Source: Thermotoga caldifontis AZM44c09
Lineage (GTDB): Bacteria; Thermotogota; Thermotogae; Thermotogales; DSM-5069
Assembly: GCF_000828655.1 (NCBI RefSeq)
Contig: NZ_AP014509.1
Location: 930,001-994,000, forward strand
Direction: 5' to 3'
Length of the DNA: 64,000 nucleotides
The position numbers were made by a program, and so were the translations under genes. Below, in pieces: positions 1 to 8,297 of this stretch (within the stretch, counting starts at the first letter, position 1; the number at the start of each line of letters is the position of its first letter). The notes beneath the pieces were generated by a model. It worked only from the letters and a program-made list of their open reading frames with translations. It was not told where the DNA came from and did no database searches.

Positions 1-642
1 ACGAGTGGATTCACCTGGCTCAAAGCTTCAGGCATCTCCTCACCAAAAGATTGGGAAGGAAAGACGTACGGTGCGTGGGGTACGGAGATCGAGGAAGCCA
101 TGCTGAGAACGATCGCCAGAAAGTACGGTGTCGACTGGTCGAAGATCAAGATGCAGACTGTTGGACAGCTCGACTTCGTGACGGGTTTGAGGCAGAGAGT
201 CTTCGACTTTCAGTGGGTCTTCTATGGCTGGGAAGTGATAGCAGCGAAACTCGCGGGACTGGATGTGGAATTTTTAGCCTTGAAAGACATAGACGAAGTT
301 TTCGATTACTACACGCCCGTCCTCATCACCAGCGAGAAGTTGATCCAGCAATCGCCCGAGCTGGTGAGAAAGTTTTTGAGAGCGGTGAGCAGGGGTTACG
401 CTTACGCGAAAAACAACCCTGAAGAGTCCGCAAGGATACTGCTCAAGTACGCACCGGAGCTGGATGAGAAACTGGTCATCGAGTCTCAGAAATATCTGTC
501 TACGAAGTACTGGGAAGATTCACCGAAGTGGGGCTGGCAGGATGAAAAAGTGTGGAGGAGGTTCTACGAGTGGATGAGAGAAAACAACCTGGTGCCAGAG
601 ATTCAGATAGAAAAAGCGTTCACGAACGAATTTTTGCCCTGA
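1..642 (+). CDS. thiY: ABC transporter substrate-binding protein, ThiY/NMT1-like (5' truncated by window)
   Basis: The frame is open from base 1 and stops at 640-642, so 213 C-terminal residues are visible and the start lies upstream. The sequence looks like the NMT1/THI5 family of periplasmic binding proteins, which capture pyrimidine precursors of thiamine such as formylaminopyrimidine. The C-terminus has the pattern W-G-W-Q-x-E-x-V-W, then F-Y-E-W-M, then A-F-T-N-E-F-L-P, which I associate with ThiY. The next gene is its ATPase; a permease (ThiX) is not in view and may lie upstream. The family is fairly secure. The substrate is inferred from the C-terminal pattern and could be another NMT1 ligand such as a sulfonate or riboflavin. 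Confidence 0.75.
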   Translation, partial: TSGFTWLKASGISSPKDWEGKTYGAWGTEIEEAMLRTIARKYGVDWSKIKMQTVGQLDFVTGLRQRVFDFQWVFYGWEVIAAKLAGLDVEFLALKDIDEVFDYYTPVLITSEKLIQQSPELVRKFLRAVSRGYAYAKNNPEESARILLKYAPELDEKLVIESQKYLSTKYWEDSPKWGWQDEKVWRRFYEWMRENNLVPEIQIEKAFTNEFLP

Positions 643-644
643 AG

Positions 645-1376
645 GTGAAAGATCTCAGAGTATCGTACGATGAACTTCTGGTCATAGACGGTGTGGATCT
701 GCAGGTCGAGTACGGCGAGACTGTGGCCGTGCTCGGCCCTTCTGGATGCGGTAAAACTACCTTGCTGAAGGCCCTTTTGAATCTCGTACCCTACAGTGGT
801 GAAGTGGTTCTGAACGTCGACAAGGTTGGTTACATGCCCCAGCGCGACACGCTGTTCGAATGGATGAACTGCCTCGACAACGTTGCCCTGCCACTTTTTC
901 TGAACGGTACGAACAGGCAGCAGGCCAGAAGAATGGCGATGGAATATTTGAAAAAAGTCCAGCTCGAGGAGTGGGCCCTGAGATCGGTTCACGAGCTTTC
1001 AGGTGGTATGAGGCAAAGAGTTTCACTCGCGCGCGCACTGGTCACGGGGGCGAAGTTCTTGCTGATGGATGAACCTTTCAGCTCCGTCGACGCCCAGACG
1101 CGGAGAAGTCTGCAGCTGCTTTTTTCCGACCTGGTGGTTAGAGAGGGTATCACCGTGCTGCTGGTGACGCACAGCGTGGAAGAAGCCGTCTTTCTCGCAG
1201 ACAGAGTCGTGTTGCTCTCTCAAAGGCCCGCGAAGGTAAGGAAGATCTTCAATGTGGAACTGAAAAAACCGAGGACCATAGAGGTCCTCGCCGATCCTTT
1301 CTATCAGGAGTTGGTTTCACGCATCTACCAGGAGATTTTCTCAAGCCCGGTTCGATCTTCCCAAAAACAGCTCTAA
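645..1376 (+). CDS. ABC transporter ATP-binding protein (nitrate/sulfonate/thiamine-precursor type, ThiZ-like)
   Basis: About 243 residues of a cytoplasmic ABC ATPase that powers import with the preceding binding protein. Visible motifs: Walker A G-P-S-G-C-G-K-T-T, Q-loop M-P-Q-R-D, signature L-S-G-G-M-R-Q-R, Walker B L-L-M-D-E-P-F and the H-loop T-H-S-V-E-E-A. A GTG at 645 is chosen because it lies 3 nt after the stop of the preceding gene; a CTG at 639 is possible, and the in-frame ATG at 552 would put an unrelated extension inside the upstream gene. The last 36 bp overlap the 3' end of the convergent RND gene. The substrate follows from the neighbour only. Confidence 0.85.
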   Translation: MKDLRVSYDELLVIDGVDLQVEYGETVAVLGPSGCGKTTLLKALLNLVPYSGEVVLNVDKVGYMPQRDTLFEWMNCLDNVALPLFLNGTNRQQARRMAMEYLKKVQLEEWALRSVHELSGGMRQRVSLARALVTGAKFLLMDEPFSSVDAQTRRSLQLLFSDLVVREGITVLLVTHSVEEAVFLADRVVLLSQRPAKVRKIFNVELKKPRTIEVLADPFYQELVSRIYQEIFSSPVRSSQKQL

Positions 1377-4352
1377 AAGCATCGGGACGACGAACAGTGT
1401 GAAGAGTGTCGTCACGCTCAGGCCGAACACGATCGTCCACGCGATGGGCGATTCGAGTTCCGATCCTTCGGCTCTGCTCAGAGCGACTGGTATCAGTGCG
1501 AGGATCGTGGTGAGGCTGGTCATCAAGATGGGTCTGAGCCTGAGCGAAGCCGCTTCTGTCAGAATGGATCTGAACGATGCTTCTTTAGAGCTTCTCATTC
1601 TCTGGAGTACGAAGCTCGCCATGACGATCGCGTTGTTCACAACGGTGCCAACGAGCGTCAGAGTCCCAACGAGCACGGGTAAGTTCAATTCGTAATTGAA
1701 GATGAGCATCACGAGAGCCAGCGCGATCAGAACCACTGGGACGGATGTGAATATGACCAGAGGAACTGTGAGGGATTCAAACTGCGCCGCCAAGAGCATG
1801 TAGACGAGTATCGCGGCGACCACGATGATCGTTCTGAACTCTGAGAAAAGCGTGTCCATCGAATTCTTCTGTCCTGAAAGCTCGTGATCGACCTTCAATC
1901 CCAGTTCGCTCACAGTTTCTTCCACGATCTTCGTCAATCTCGAAACGGGCAAATCCGTCTTCGTCACGTCGACGTAGACCACGCGTTCGCCGTCCAGGTG
2001 TGAGATGGACATCAAAGTCTCTCTCTTTCCAACGTTCGCTACCAGCTCGAGTGGCACGTGTTGACCCATAGTGCTTTTGAACGTTACGTTCTCTACATCT
2101 TGAACTGTTCTGATCTGCGATGTTGTGACGTAAACTGGCAGGTTACCTTCCTGAGTCGAAACGACGCCGATGGCCTGTCCCACGGTACGTCTCTGAAATT
2201 CCATCAGTATCTGACCTGGCAGCAAGCTGGAAAAGATCGACCTGTTTCGATCTATCTGCACCAGCATCGTTTCCAGAGTGGCTTTGCCACGGATTGCGAT
2301 CTGTCCAACGTTTTTCTGTTTCAGCGCCTCACTCAATCTCTCGGCTTCGCTCAGCAAGTCGTTGATATCTTTCCCTTTGAGCACGACGGTCAAAGGATAT
2401 CCGAACAACTCAGACATGATGTCGGATTCACCAACGCTCAGAGTGGCATCTTCAAGTTCCAGTTTCGAAAGTTCTTCCAGCAACAGCTGCTTGTTCTTCA
2501 CGTATTCGGACCTTTTACCTCTGAACCAGACGTACAGTGTGGCTTTGTCCTCACTCGCTCCTCCAACGATCTGTGACAGTTCACTCGTCACACCCACTTC
2601 GCAATAGACGCTCTCGATGCCGAACTTCTCCTTTTTGTCCAGAATGAACTTCTCCAATCTGGAAGCGGTCTGAGATGTTTTCTCGTAACCGGCCTGTTCT
2701 TTCATCTTCAGCGTGATCGTGAGCGTGTTCGACTCGAACTTGGGGGTGAAACTTCTGGGTTTGTTCAACACGATGAAGACGCTGATGATCAGCGAGAGAA
2801 GGACAATCGCGAGCACGAGATATTTCTTATCGAGCGATTTTTCCAGAGCTTTTCTGTAACTGTCTCTGAACCTTTCATAGACTCCGATCCTTTTCGACAT
2901 TATCCATCTGGAACCTGCGGGTACGAGCACACTGGCCACCGCGAGCGAGGCTCCGAGCGAGAGAGAAAGCGTGGCGGCGAAGTACTTGAACATCGTGGCA
3001 GCGAAGCTCTCCGTGAAGAGGAGCGGTACGAAGACTATAACTGTCGTTGCGGTTGAAGCGAAGATCGCACCGAAAACTTCCCTCGTTCCCACGGCGGCGG
3101 CATCCAGATAGTCGAGTCCTTCACTCTTGTGTCTGAAGATGTTTTCGAACACCACGATCGCGTTGTCGACGAGCATGCCCACCGCCATCGTGAGACCACC
3201 GAGCGTCAAAAGATCGAAGTTCAATCTGAAGAAATACATGAGCACGATGGCAACGACGAGCGAAACGGGAATACTGAAAGACACTATCATCGTGCTGAAG
3301 ACGTTCGGCACGAACAGTGCGACCACTAACGATGCACACAGCAAACCTAAAAGAAGGTTCTTCAGCAGGTTGTCCACGGCCCTCTGCGTGTAGAGAGATT
3401 GATCGATCAAGGGTGTGTAGCTGATACCGAGTTCCTTCAGAAGCTTCTTGACCTGTCTCACACTCTCCACGGTGTTCGCACCGGATCTTTTCCTGATCGC
3501 CACAACGTTCGTCGCACGCCCGTTGACCCTGACCAATCCCCTGACCTCTTCCTCAACGATCTCGATCGAAGCGACCTGCCCCAGCCTGATCGGCACCAAA
3601 AGTTTTGGAAGCTGGCCGTTCATGAGTCCCTGGTAGGTGAGTCCCCTGAATCCAACGACTGCGTTCTTCAGATCATCCAAACTTTTGAAACGTGCGTCCA
3701 CCGTGATGGGATAAACGTTACCGTTCTCGTCTTTCACCTGACCCATGGGATAGATCGCGTTGCCTGAAAGGAACATCTCCATGAGTGAGAGATCCAGGCC
3801 GAACTGTTCCACTTTCTCTGGATCGAGCCTCACGACAACACGTTTGTTCGGTCTACCGAGAACTTCGACCCCCGCCACGTCTGGCAGTCTCTTTATCCGA
3901 TCGATGAAACTGTCGACATCGTGTTCCGTCGAGAACACGAACACGGGCAGCAGCGAGGGATCGAACTCCACAACGGAAGGTTTCACTCCTTCTGGAAGGT
4001 TCGCCTGCGCGAGGCTCAGATACCTTTCGAGCCGGGACGAGGCGGAGAGCACATCCACGCCCCACTCGTACTCTATGAGGATGAAGGATAGACCGGGTTG
4101 AGAAACGGAAGTGAACCTCTTCACACCAGGAACTGTGGCGATGATGCGTTCCAGCGGTTCGGTGACGAGCTGTTCGACTTCTTCGGTGCCCGCACCCATG
4201 TACGTGGCGAAAACGGCAGCGTAGGGATATTCGATGTTCGGAATCAGTTCGAGTTGAAGCTTTCGGAGGGCTATCACACCGAGAGAAGCGATGGCAACGA
4301 GGAGCATGAACACCGCAACAGGTCTTCTTGCAGCCTGCCTTGCCACGTTCAT
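1341..4352 (-). CDS. RND family efflux transporter (HAE1/AcrB-like)
   Basis: 1003 residues with the layout of a full-length inner-membrane RND pump: TM1 near the N-terminus (V-A-V-F-M-L-L-V-A-I-A-S), a large periplasmic loop, TM2-6, a second loop and TM8-12. The proton-relay region reads V-G-M-L-V-D-N-A-I-V-V-F-E-N, with D396 matching an essential Asp of AcrB; AcrB has D-D where this has D-N. The ATG at 4352 has GGAGGTG about 10 nt upstream. It is last in a minus-strand run after the racemase gene. No membrane-fusion protein or outer-membrane channel is adjacent, so partners must be elsewhere. Substrate unknown. The 3' end overlaps the convergent ABC ATPase by 36 bp. Confidence 0.9.
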   Translation of the reverse strand: MNVARQAARRPVAVFMLLVAIASLGVIALRKLQLELIPNIEYPYAAVFATYMGAGTEEVEQLVTEPLERIIATVPGVKRFTSVSQPGLSFILIEYEWGVDVLSASSRLERYLSLAQANLPEGVKPSVVEFDPSLLPVFVFSTEHDVDSFIDRIKRLPDVAGVEVLGRPNKRVVVRLDPEKVEQFGLDLSLMEMFLSGNAIYPMGQVKDENGNVYPITVDARFKSLDDLKNAVVGFRGLTYQGLMNGQLPKLLVPIRLGQVASIEIVEEEVRGLVRVNGRATNVVAIRKRSGANTVESVRQVKKLLKELGISYTPLIDQSLYTQRAVDNLLKNLLLGLLCASLVVALFVPNVFSTMIVSFSIPVSLVVAIVLMYFFRLNFDLLTLGGLTMAVGMLVDNAIVVFENIFRHKSEGLDYLDAAAVGTREVFGAIFASTATTVIVFVPLLFTESFAATMFKYFAATLSLSLGASLAVASVLVPAGSRWIMSKRIGVYERFRDSYRKALEKSLDKKYLVLAIVLLSLIISVFIVLNKPRSFTPKFESNTLTITLKMKEQAGYEKTSQTASRLEKFILDKKEKFGIESVYCEVGVTSELSQIVGGASEDKATLYVWFRGKRSEYVKNKQLLLEELSKLELEDATLSVGESDIMSELFGYPLTVVLKGKDINDLLSEAERLSEALKQKNVGQIAIRGKATLETMLVQIDRNRSIFSSLLPGQILMEFQRRTVGQAIGVVSTQEGNLPVYVTTSQIRTVQDVENVTFKSTMGQHVPLELVANVGKRETLMSISHLDGERVVYVDVTKTDLPVSRLTKIVEETVSELGLKVDHELSGQKNSMDTLFSEFRTIIVVAAILVYMLLAAQFESLTVPLVIFTSVPVVLIALALVMLIFNYELNLPVLVGTLTLVGTVVNNAIVMASFVLQRMRSSKEASFRSILTEAASLRLRPILMTSLTTILALIPVALSRAEGSELESPIAWTIVFGLSVTTLFTLFVVPMLLELFLGRSNRA

Positions 4353-4374
4353 TTTTGATGTTCACCTCCGAACT

Positions 4375-5052
4375 CTATTTCAACCTCCCACCGCACATCT
4401 CCACGATCATCCTCGCCCACAGCTCGTTCAGATCGATCAGCTTCACCCTCTCACTGCACGCAACCACGGGAAGCTCGGTGCACGCCAAAAGTACGTACCC
4501 ATCGAGGTGTGGTTCAACCTCTTCGAGCCAGATCCGTTTTGCCTGTTGCAGCTTTCCAGCCTTCACTGAATAGATCACGTTCATCACGGAATCCTGCACG
4601 GAAGGATCTGGAACCTTCAGATCGAACCCTAATTCTTTCGCTGCCCTCTGGTACACTCCGCTCGCGATCAGCCCCTTGGTCCCCGTGAGCCATGCGCCTT
4701 TGATTCCAATCTCCATCAATTTCTCCAGCGCCAGCTTTGGAAGGTTCAGGATCGGGATGTCGACCTGCGCCTGGACCTTCTCCAGGAAGGCGTGCGCGGT
4801 GTTGCACACGAAGAGTGCGAAGTCCGCACCGGCTTTCTGCAGCCTTCTGACCGAGTCGACCAGATAGGGCGTGGGATCTTCCCCGTTGTGCAGCAGTGAG
4901 GTGGTCCTGTCCGGGACCTGGGTGTTGAAGTCGACGATCATGCGTATGTGGTCCTGATCCTTCTCCGCGTAGGTTGATTCGACGACTTTCTTCAAAAAAT
5001 CAACCGTTGAGAGTGAGCCCATCCCGCCGACGATGCCTGCGACCTTTTTCAT
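4375..5052 (-). CDS. Aspartate/glutamate racemase family protein
   Basis: 225 residues starting G-I-V-G-G-M-G, a hallmark of PLP-independent Asp/Glu racemases. Both catalytic cysteines are recognisable: F-V-C-N-T-A-H in the first half and L-L-A-C-T-E-L-P in the second. The family interconverts D- and L-aspartate or glutamate, often to supply D-amino acids for peptidoglycan. The ATG at 5052 is preferred over one at 5073 because GGGGGTG lies 5 nt upstream. It overlaps the stop of the preceding hydrolase gene as ATGA, indicating translational coupling. The family includes broad-specificity amino-acid and hydantoin racemases, so the substrate is not settled. Confidence 0.85.
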   Translation of the reverse strand: MKKVAGIVGGMGSLSTVDFLKKVVESTYAEKDQDHIRMIVDFNTQVPDRTTSLLHNGEDPTPYLVDSVRRLQKAGADFALFVCNTAHAFLEKVQAQVDIPILNLPKLALEKLMEIGIKGAWLTGTKGLIASGVYQRAAKELGFDLKVPDPSVQDSVMNVIYSVKAGKLQQAKRIWLEEVEPHLDGYVLLACTELPVVACSERVKLIDLNELWARMIVEMCGGRLK

Positions 5053-6281
5053 CTGTACACCCCCGGTGTACACACGCTCAGCGTTAGACCTTCGATCTCG
5101 AGCACGATCTCTGCGTAGTACGCGACGTGTCTGTTCGCAGGTGGTTCGACCGAAATCGAGTATACACCTTCTTCTGGTAGAACAGGAAATCTGAGCCAGA
5201 GGGATTTTCTGAAGTCGGTCGTGTCAGAAACGGCCCTGTGCAGATAGACCTGCCGGATCGCGGGATCCTGTTTCACAACGATCTTTCCATCAGAAATTTC
5301 GAAATCAACCCTCGGAAGGGCGTTCTTCAATGCAAGCTTGAAGAAAGAAGAAGCGTTGTCGACGACGTACGGAATGTTCTTTATGCCGTGTGGATTGTTC
5401 GGCACGTACAGAAGATAATTCTGTCCGGGAAGGTCGAAGAAGTACAGCATGCTCGAATAGATGGTCCAGTACTCGTCGTTCGTGGCGTTCACGATGTACT
5501 TTGGCATTCTCAGCTGGTCCTTGTAGCTGTAAGGGTCGACCATCTTCAAAAGCTTCTGCCCGATCTCCGTGTGGACGTACCGTGGCAGATCCCTTTCGAC
5601 GTACGGCGAGATGCTCTTGCTGTAATCACCGTACATCTGCAGTTGCTGCGCGAGCTGTTTCGCGAAGTTGAGGTTGTCGAACACGATCGGTGCTATGGCG
5701 AAGACCCTCTCGTCCACAACGGCCGTCAGCCAGGTGGTCCATCCCCGCTTCGACGCACCGGTCAGCAAGAATCTCTCGACGTTCAACATTTCCTGAACCA
5801 TGTCCATCGCGGCAACTGCCGATGTGGTCATGGGGAAGAGTAGAGGCCAGGTTGGATCGTTCGTCTCGGCGTACTGAACGAAGGTGTGTGCTATGAGATC
5901 GTCTTCTCTGAGCCCGAAGATGGGCTGGTTCGGCACGTCGCCGAGCACCACGAAGGGCGCACCGAATTTTTCTGCGATCCACAGATAATCTTCGACTTCC
6001 TGAGTCCTGGTCGGATCGAAGTCCCCGGTGATGTACAGCACGGCGACATTTTCGAATTCGACCGTGGGAGGCACCACTATCAAGACATCGTGCTTCCATT
6101 CGAACTCGCGCCACGTTTGGCTCTTCAAAAGCACATGAATGAGCTTGAAACCACTCTCTGTGGTTTTTTCTGACACGATACTGTAATCTACTTCCTTATG
6201 TGTGCGAACATAATCGAACAATTCCTGGCACATAGCGATCGATGTCAGTACCACAAGTAACAACACAAAGATTTTTTTCAT
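5049..6281 (-). CDS. PhoPQ-activated pathogenicity-related (PqaA-type) exported alpha/beta hydrolase
   Basis: 410 residues with an N-terminal signal peptide (M-K-K-I-F-V-L-L-L-V-V-L, then small residues and a possible site near residue 19). The sequence resembles the PhoPQ-regulated protein family: nucleophile elbow G-A-S-K-R-G-W (S177), followed by a region beginning D-E-R-V-F-A-I-A-P, and a late N-P-H-G that may supply the catalytic His. These proteins have an alpha/beta-hydrolase fold; their substrate is generally unknown. Start ATG 6281 has GGGGGTGAT upstream. It is coupled to the racemase by a 4-nt overlap, so the two are probably co-expressed. The family name does not imply pathogenicity here. 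Confidence 0.85.
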   Translation of the reverse strand: MKKIFVLLLVVLTSIAMCQELFDYVRTHKEVDYSIVSEKTTESGFKLIHVLLKSQTWREFEWKHDVLIVVPPTVEFENVAVLYITGDFDPTRTQEVEDYLWIAEKFGAPFVVLGDVPNQPIFGLREDDLIAHTFVQYAETNDPTWPLLFPMTTSAVAAMDMVQEMLNVERFLLTGASKRGWTTWLTAVVDERVFAIAPIVFDNLNFAKQLAQQLQMYGDYSKSISPYVERDLPRYVHTEIGQKLLKMVDPYSYKDQLRMPKYIVNATNDEYWTIYSSMLYFFDLPGQNYLLYVPNNPHGIKNIPYVVDNASSFFKLALKNALPRVDFEISDGKIVVKQDPAIRQVYLHRAVSDTTDFRKSLWLRFPVLPEEGVYSISVEPPANRHVAYYAEIVLEIEGLTLSVCTPGVYR

Positions 6282-6362
6282 ACAATCACCCCCAGCACGA
6301 TTATACAGCTGCCATGGTTACAGAAGGGTTCAAAACGATGGTGGAACGATCGGGAAAGATTT

Positions 6363-7277
6363 TCACATCTTGAAAGAGAACATCGTCGCCACGGCGGCGG
6401 GCAAAAACTGCTCGAAGCTCTGTTCCGTCGCGAGGTACGTCAGCGTGATCGCGACGTCATCGAACACGGCGTGCGCCTGGAGCGCCTTGAGAACAGTTCC
6501 AGATTGGGCGAAGGTGAAGATTCTCCAGAAAAACTCGTTCCCCTCGACCAGATTCTGCCCGGAGGACAGCGATCGATAGCCGTTCAGTTTTTCGAGGGTG
6601 TTCTTCTCTACAAACTCTGCGTACTCGGTGACTTTCATTCTCCTTGGAAGTTTTTCCTGAACGATCTGGATGTACCCTGCTTTTTTATCCTGCAGCGCTA
6701 CGAACGAACCGATCTCCCCTTCTTCGCTCTGTGCGGGTTCGAACGGTTGATGAACGTTCATTCTGTAGCCGTATTTCTCGCTCACGTAGTTGAACCACAC
6801 AGGTCCCTTCAGACTGCACACCGTCAACAACGCAGGTACCAGATACCTGTGAAATTCTTCTTCGGGTGCGAAGTAGCTCAGCACGTACGCCTTGCCGCTG
6901 CGGAGGAAGATCAACTGAAAAGATTGAACGACTCTGTCTGTTTCTATGGAGAACCATCTGAAGAGGCAGTTCAGATTCGCAATTCTCATCGCGCCGAAGC
7001 TTCTTTCTTTCATGAAATCTTGCCTGGTCGCGAGGAACACCTGCTCCAGCGTGATGGTGGGAGCGATTTCGAACGAAACGATCTGGATCGTGCTCGAAGC
7101 ACCGGCAACTCTGAACAGACCGATCTCACCTGGTCTCATCGGCTGAACGGCGTAAAAAGGTTCGTACACACTCAGTGCCAGATCCATCGCGGGAGAAATG
7201 TAAAGCGTCTGTGCGAAGAGAGCTGTCACCATAAAGGCAGAGAAAAGTGCAATCTGTTTCGTTGAAATCACCCCCAC
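6363..7277 (-). CDS. Exported protein of unknown function with a duplicated PsbP/DcrB-like domain
   Basis: 304 residues, not recognised by name. It has a signal peptide ending in A-L-F-A-Q. Two similar halves follow: P-F-Y-A-V-Q-P...G-E-I-G-L-F...I-Q-I-V (about residues 39-150) and P-F-E-P-A...G-E-I-G-S-F...I-Q-I-V (about 177-304), each ending in a similar stretch of the kind E-x-x-F...L-x-P-A...S-x-K. The segment order is reminiscent of PsbP/DcrB-like domains, but this is only an impression. The start is uncertain: GTG 7277 is the only common start that keeps the whole signal peptide, yet the SD-like GGGGGTGAT lies inside the first codons. It is first of a possible minus-strand unit with the PqaA-type hydrolase 81 bp downstream. 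Confidence 0.75.
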   Translation of the reverse strand: MGVISTKQIALFSAFMVTALFAQTLYISPAMDLALSVYEPFYAVQPMRPGEIGLFRVAGASSTIQIVSFEIAPTITLEQVFLATRQDFMKERSFGAMRIANLNCLFRWFSIETDRVVQSFQLIFLRSGKAYVLSYFAPEEEFHRYLVPALLTVCSLKGPVWFNYVSEKYGYRMNVHQPFEPAQSEEGEIGSFVALQDKKAGYIQIVQEKLPRRMKVTEYAEFVEKNTLEKLNGYRSLSSGQNLVEGNEFFWRIFTFAQSGTVLKALQAHAVFDDVAITLTYLATEQSFEQFLPAAVATMFSFKM

Positions 7278-7355
7278 GAGTTAAGTTTAGCACTTTCTGT
7301 GCTGAAGCCGAATGAAACTTCTTTTTTGGAACTATCTCTTTACGGAACGAAGAGT

Positions 7356-7384
7356 TTGCATTTTTTGATGGGGCGTTGTATGAT
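7356..7384 (+). promoter_or_regulatory. Sigma-A type promoter of the prepilin gene
   Basis: TTGCAT (7356-7361), a 17-bp spacer and TATGAT (7379-7384). The prepilin ATG is about 32 bp beyond the -10 box and is preceded by GGAGGTGA. Confidence 0.75.
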
Positions 7385-7415
7385 AAAATAAAAGCGCAGG
7401 CGGAGGTGAAGGTGT

Positions 7416-7856
7416 ATGAAGAAACTCAGAGGTATGTCGAGAGGTTTCACACTGATTGAACTTTTGATCGTTCTGGCAGTGATCGCAGCGTTGCTGTCGA
7501 TTGTGACACCGACGGCGTGGAATGCTGTCAGGCGAGCGAACGCAGCACGTGTGGCTGCCACGATGAGGAACATAAAAACCGCTGTTGAGAGCTACGTATA
7601 TGTCGAAAGAAAAGACCCCACCGAACTCAATAATAATATCCAGAAACTGGTGGACACTGGCTATCTCAGCTCTAGTCCTACAGACTTCAACCTTACAGTT
7701 GTAAGTCAAAGCTGGGATCAAACAGGTACCGCGACAGTTACGATAAGTTATACAGGTAGCCTTGATCTTGATGATGTACAAAAGTTTCTCCCAGAGGCTA
7801 CTAAAAGCTCAGACAATAAGCCAGCGCTTGTTTTTAAGGTCTTCAAGTACTGGTGA
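7416..7856 (+). CDS. Prepilin-type N-terminal methylation domain protein (type IV pilin/pseudopilin)
   Basis: 146 residues starting M-K-K-L-R-G-M-S-R-G-F-T-L-I-E-L-L. The G|F-T-L-I-E site for prepilin peptidase (G at 11, F at 12, E5 of the mature protein) and the following hydrophobic helix are plain. The remainder is a short, polar, Ser/Thr-rich globular part typical of pseudopilins or minor pilins. It should be cleaved and assembled at the cytoplasmic membrane. It stands alone between a consensus promoter and a hairpin terminator, with no other pilus assembly genes in the window, so whether it serves a pilus, DNA uptake or secretion cannot be told. GGAGGTGA sits 7 nt before the ATG. Confidence 0.9.
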   Translation: MKKLRGMSRGFTLIELLIVLAVIAALLSIVTPTAWNAVRRANAARVAATMRNIKTAVESYVYVERKDPTELNNNIQKLVDTGYLSSSPTDFNLTVVSQSWDQTGTATVTISYTGSLDLDDVQKFLPEATKSSDNKPALVFKVFKYW

Positions 7857-7878
7857 CACTCTCCTAAAATTTGATCTA

Positions 7879-7905
7879 AGCCAGCCCTTGTGGCTGGCTC
7901 AGTTT
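7879..7905 (+). terminator. Rho-independent terminator after the prepilin gene
   Basis: Perfect 8-bp stem AGCCAGCC / GGCTGGCT with a 5-nt loop, followed by CAG and five T. The stem touches the stop codon of the convergent panD (7899-7901). On the minus strand no good T-tract follows, so its role for panD is doubtful. Confidence 0.8.
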
Positions 7906-8252
7906 TTCAGTTCCTTTATTCGGTTTCCATCTCCAAGTATCGCTACCCTGGGGCCGGCGTATTCATCTTCGTTGAACAGACCGAAGCTCATGATGATGAT
8001 CTTATCTCCAACTTCCACCAACCTTGCGGCGGCTCCATTCAAAGCTATCACACCGCTGTTCGGTTTTCCTTTTATCACGTAGGTTTCGAACCTCGCACCG
8101 TTGTTCACATCCGCCACCAAGACGAGTTCGTTCTCTTTCAGATCCACCGCTTTCATGAGCTCTTCATCTATTTCTATACTTCCTTCGTACTCCAAGTTCT
8201 TTTCTGTCACCGTGGCCATGTGGAGCTTCGATTTCAACATGAACCGCATCAT
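7899..8252 (-). CDS. panD: Aspartate 1-decarboxylase (pyruvoyl enzyme)
   Basis: 117 residues. PanD makes beta-alanine from L-aspartate for pantothenate and CoA. It is translated as a proenzyme that cleaves itself at G24-S25; here the text around it is Y-E-G-S-I-E-I-D with G24 and S25 in exactly the expected places. R54 and Y58 of the active site are also present (G-A-R-F-E-T-Y). The ATG at 8252 is chosen over upstream 8273 because GGAGGTG precedes it by 6 nt and the length then matches the family. No other pan genes are nearby. It is divergent from the patatin gene with only 45 bp between the starts. Confidence 0.95.
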   Translation of the reverse strand: MMRFMLKSKLHMATVTEKNLEYEGSIEIDEELMKAVDLKENELVLVADVNNGARFETYVIKGKPNSGVIALNGAAARLVEVGDKIIIMSFGLFNEDEYAGPRVAILGDGNRIKELKN

Positions 8253-8275
8253 CGTGAACACCTCCAATCTCAAAT

Positions 8276-8281
8276 TATAAT
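8276..8281 (+). promoter_or_regulatory. Candidate -10 box for the patatin gene
   Basis: Perfect TATAAT 16 bp upstream of the ATG at 8298. No convincing -35 hexamer is seen at the right distance. A start site near 8288 would give a very short leader, which favours the ATG at 8298 over the one at 8280. Confidence 0.4.
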
Positions 8282-8297
8282 GTTGCTGGGTGGGAGC

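Noticed and set aside
7890-8297. Upstream extension of the patatin frame
   Set aside because: It is antisense to panD, and the SD and -10 box support ATG 8298.
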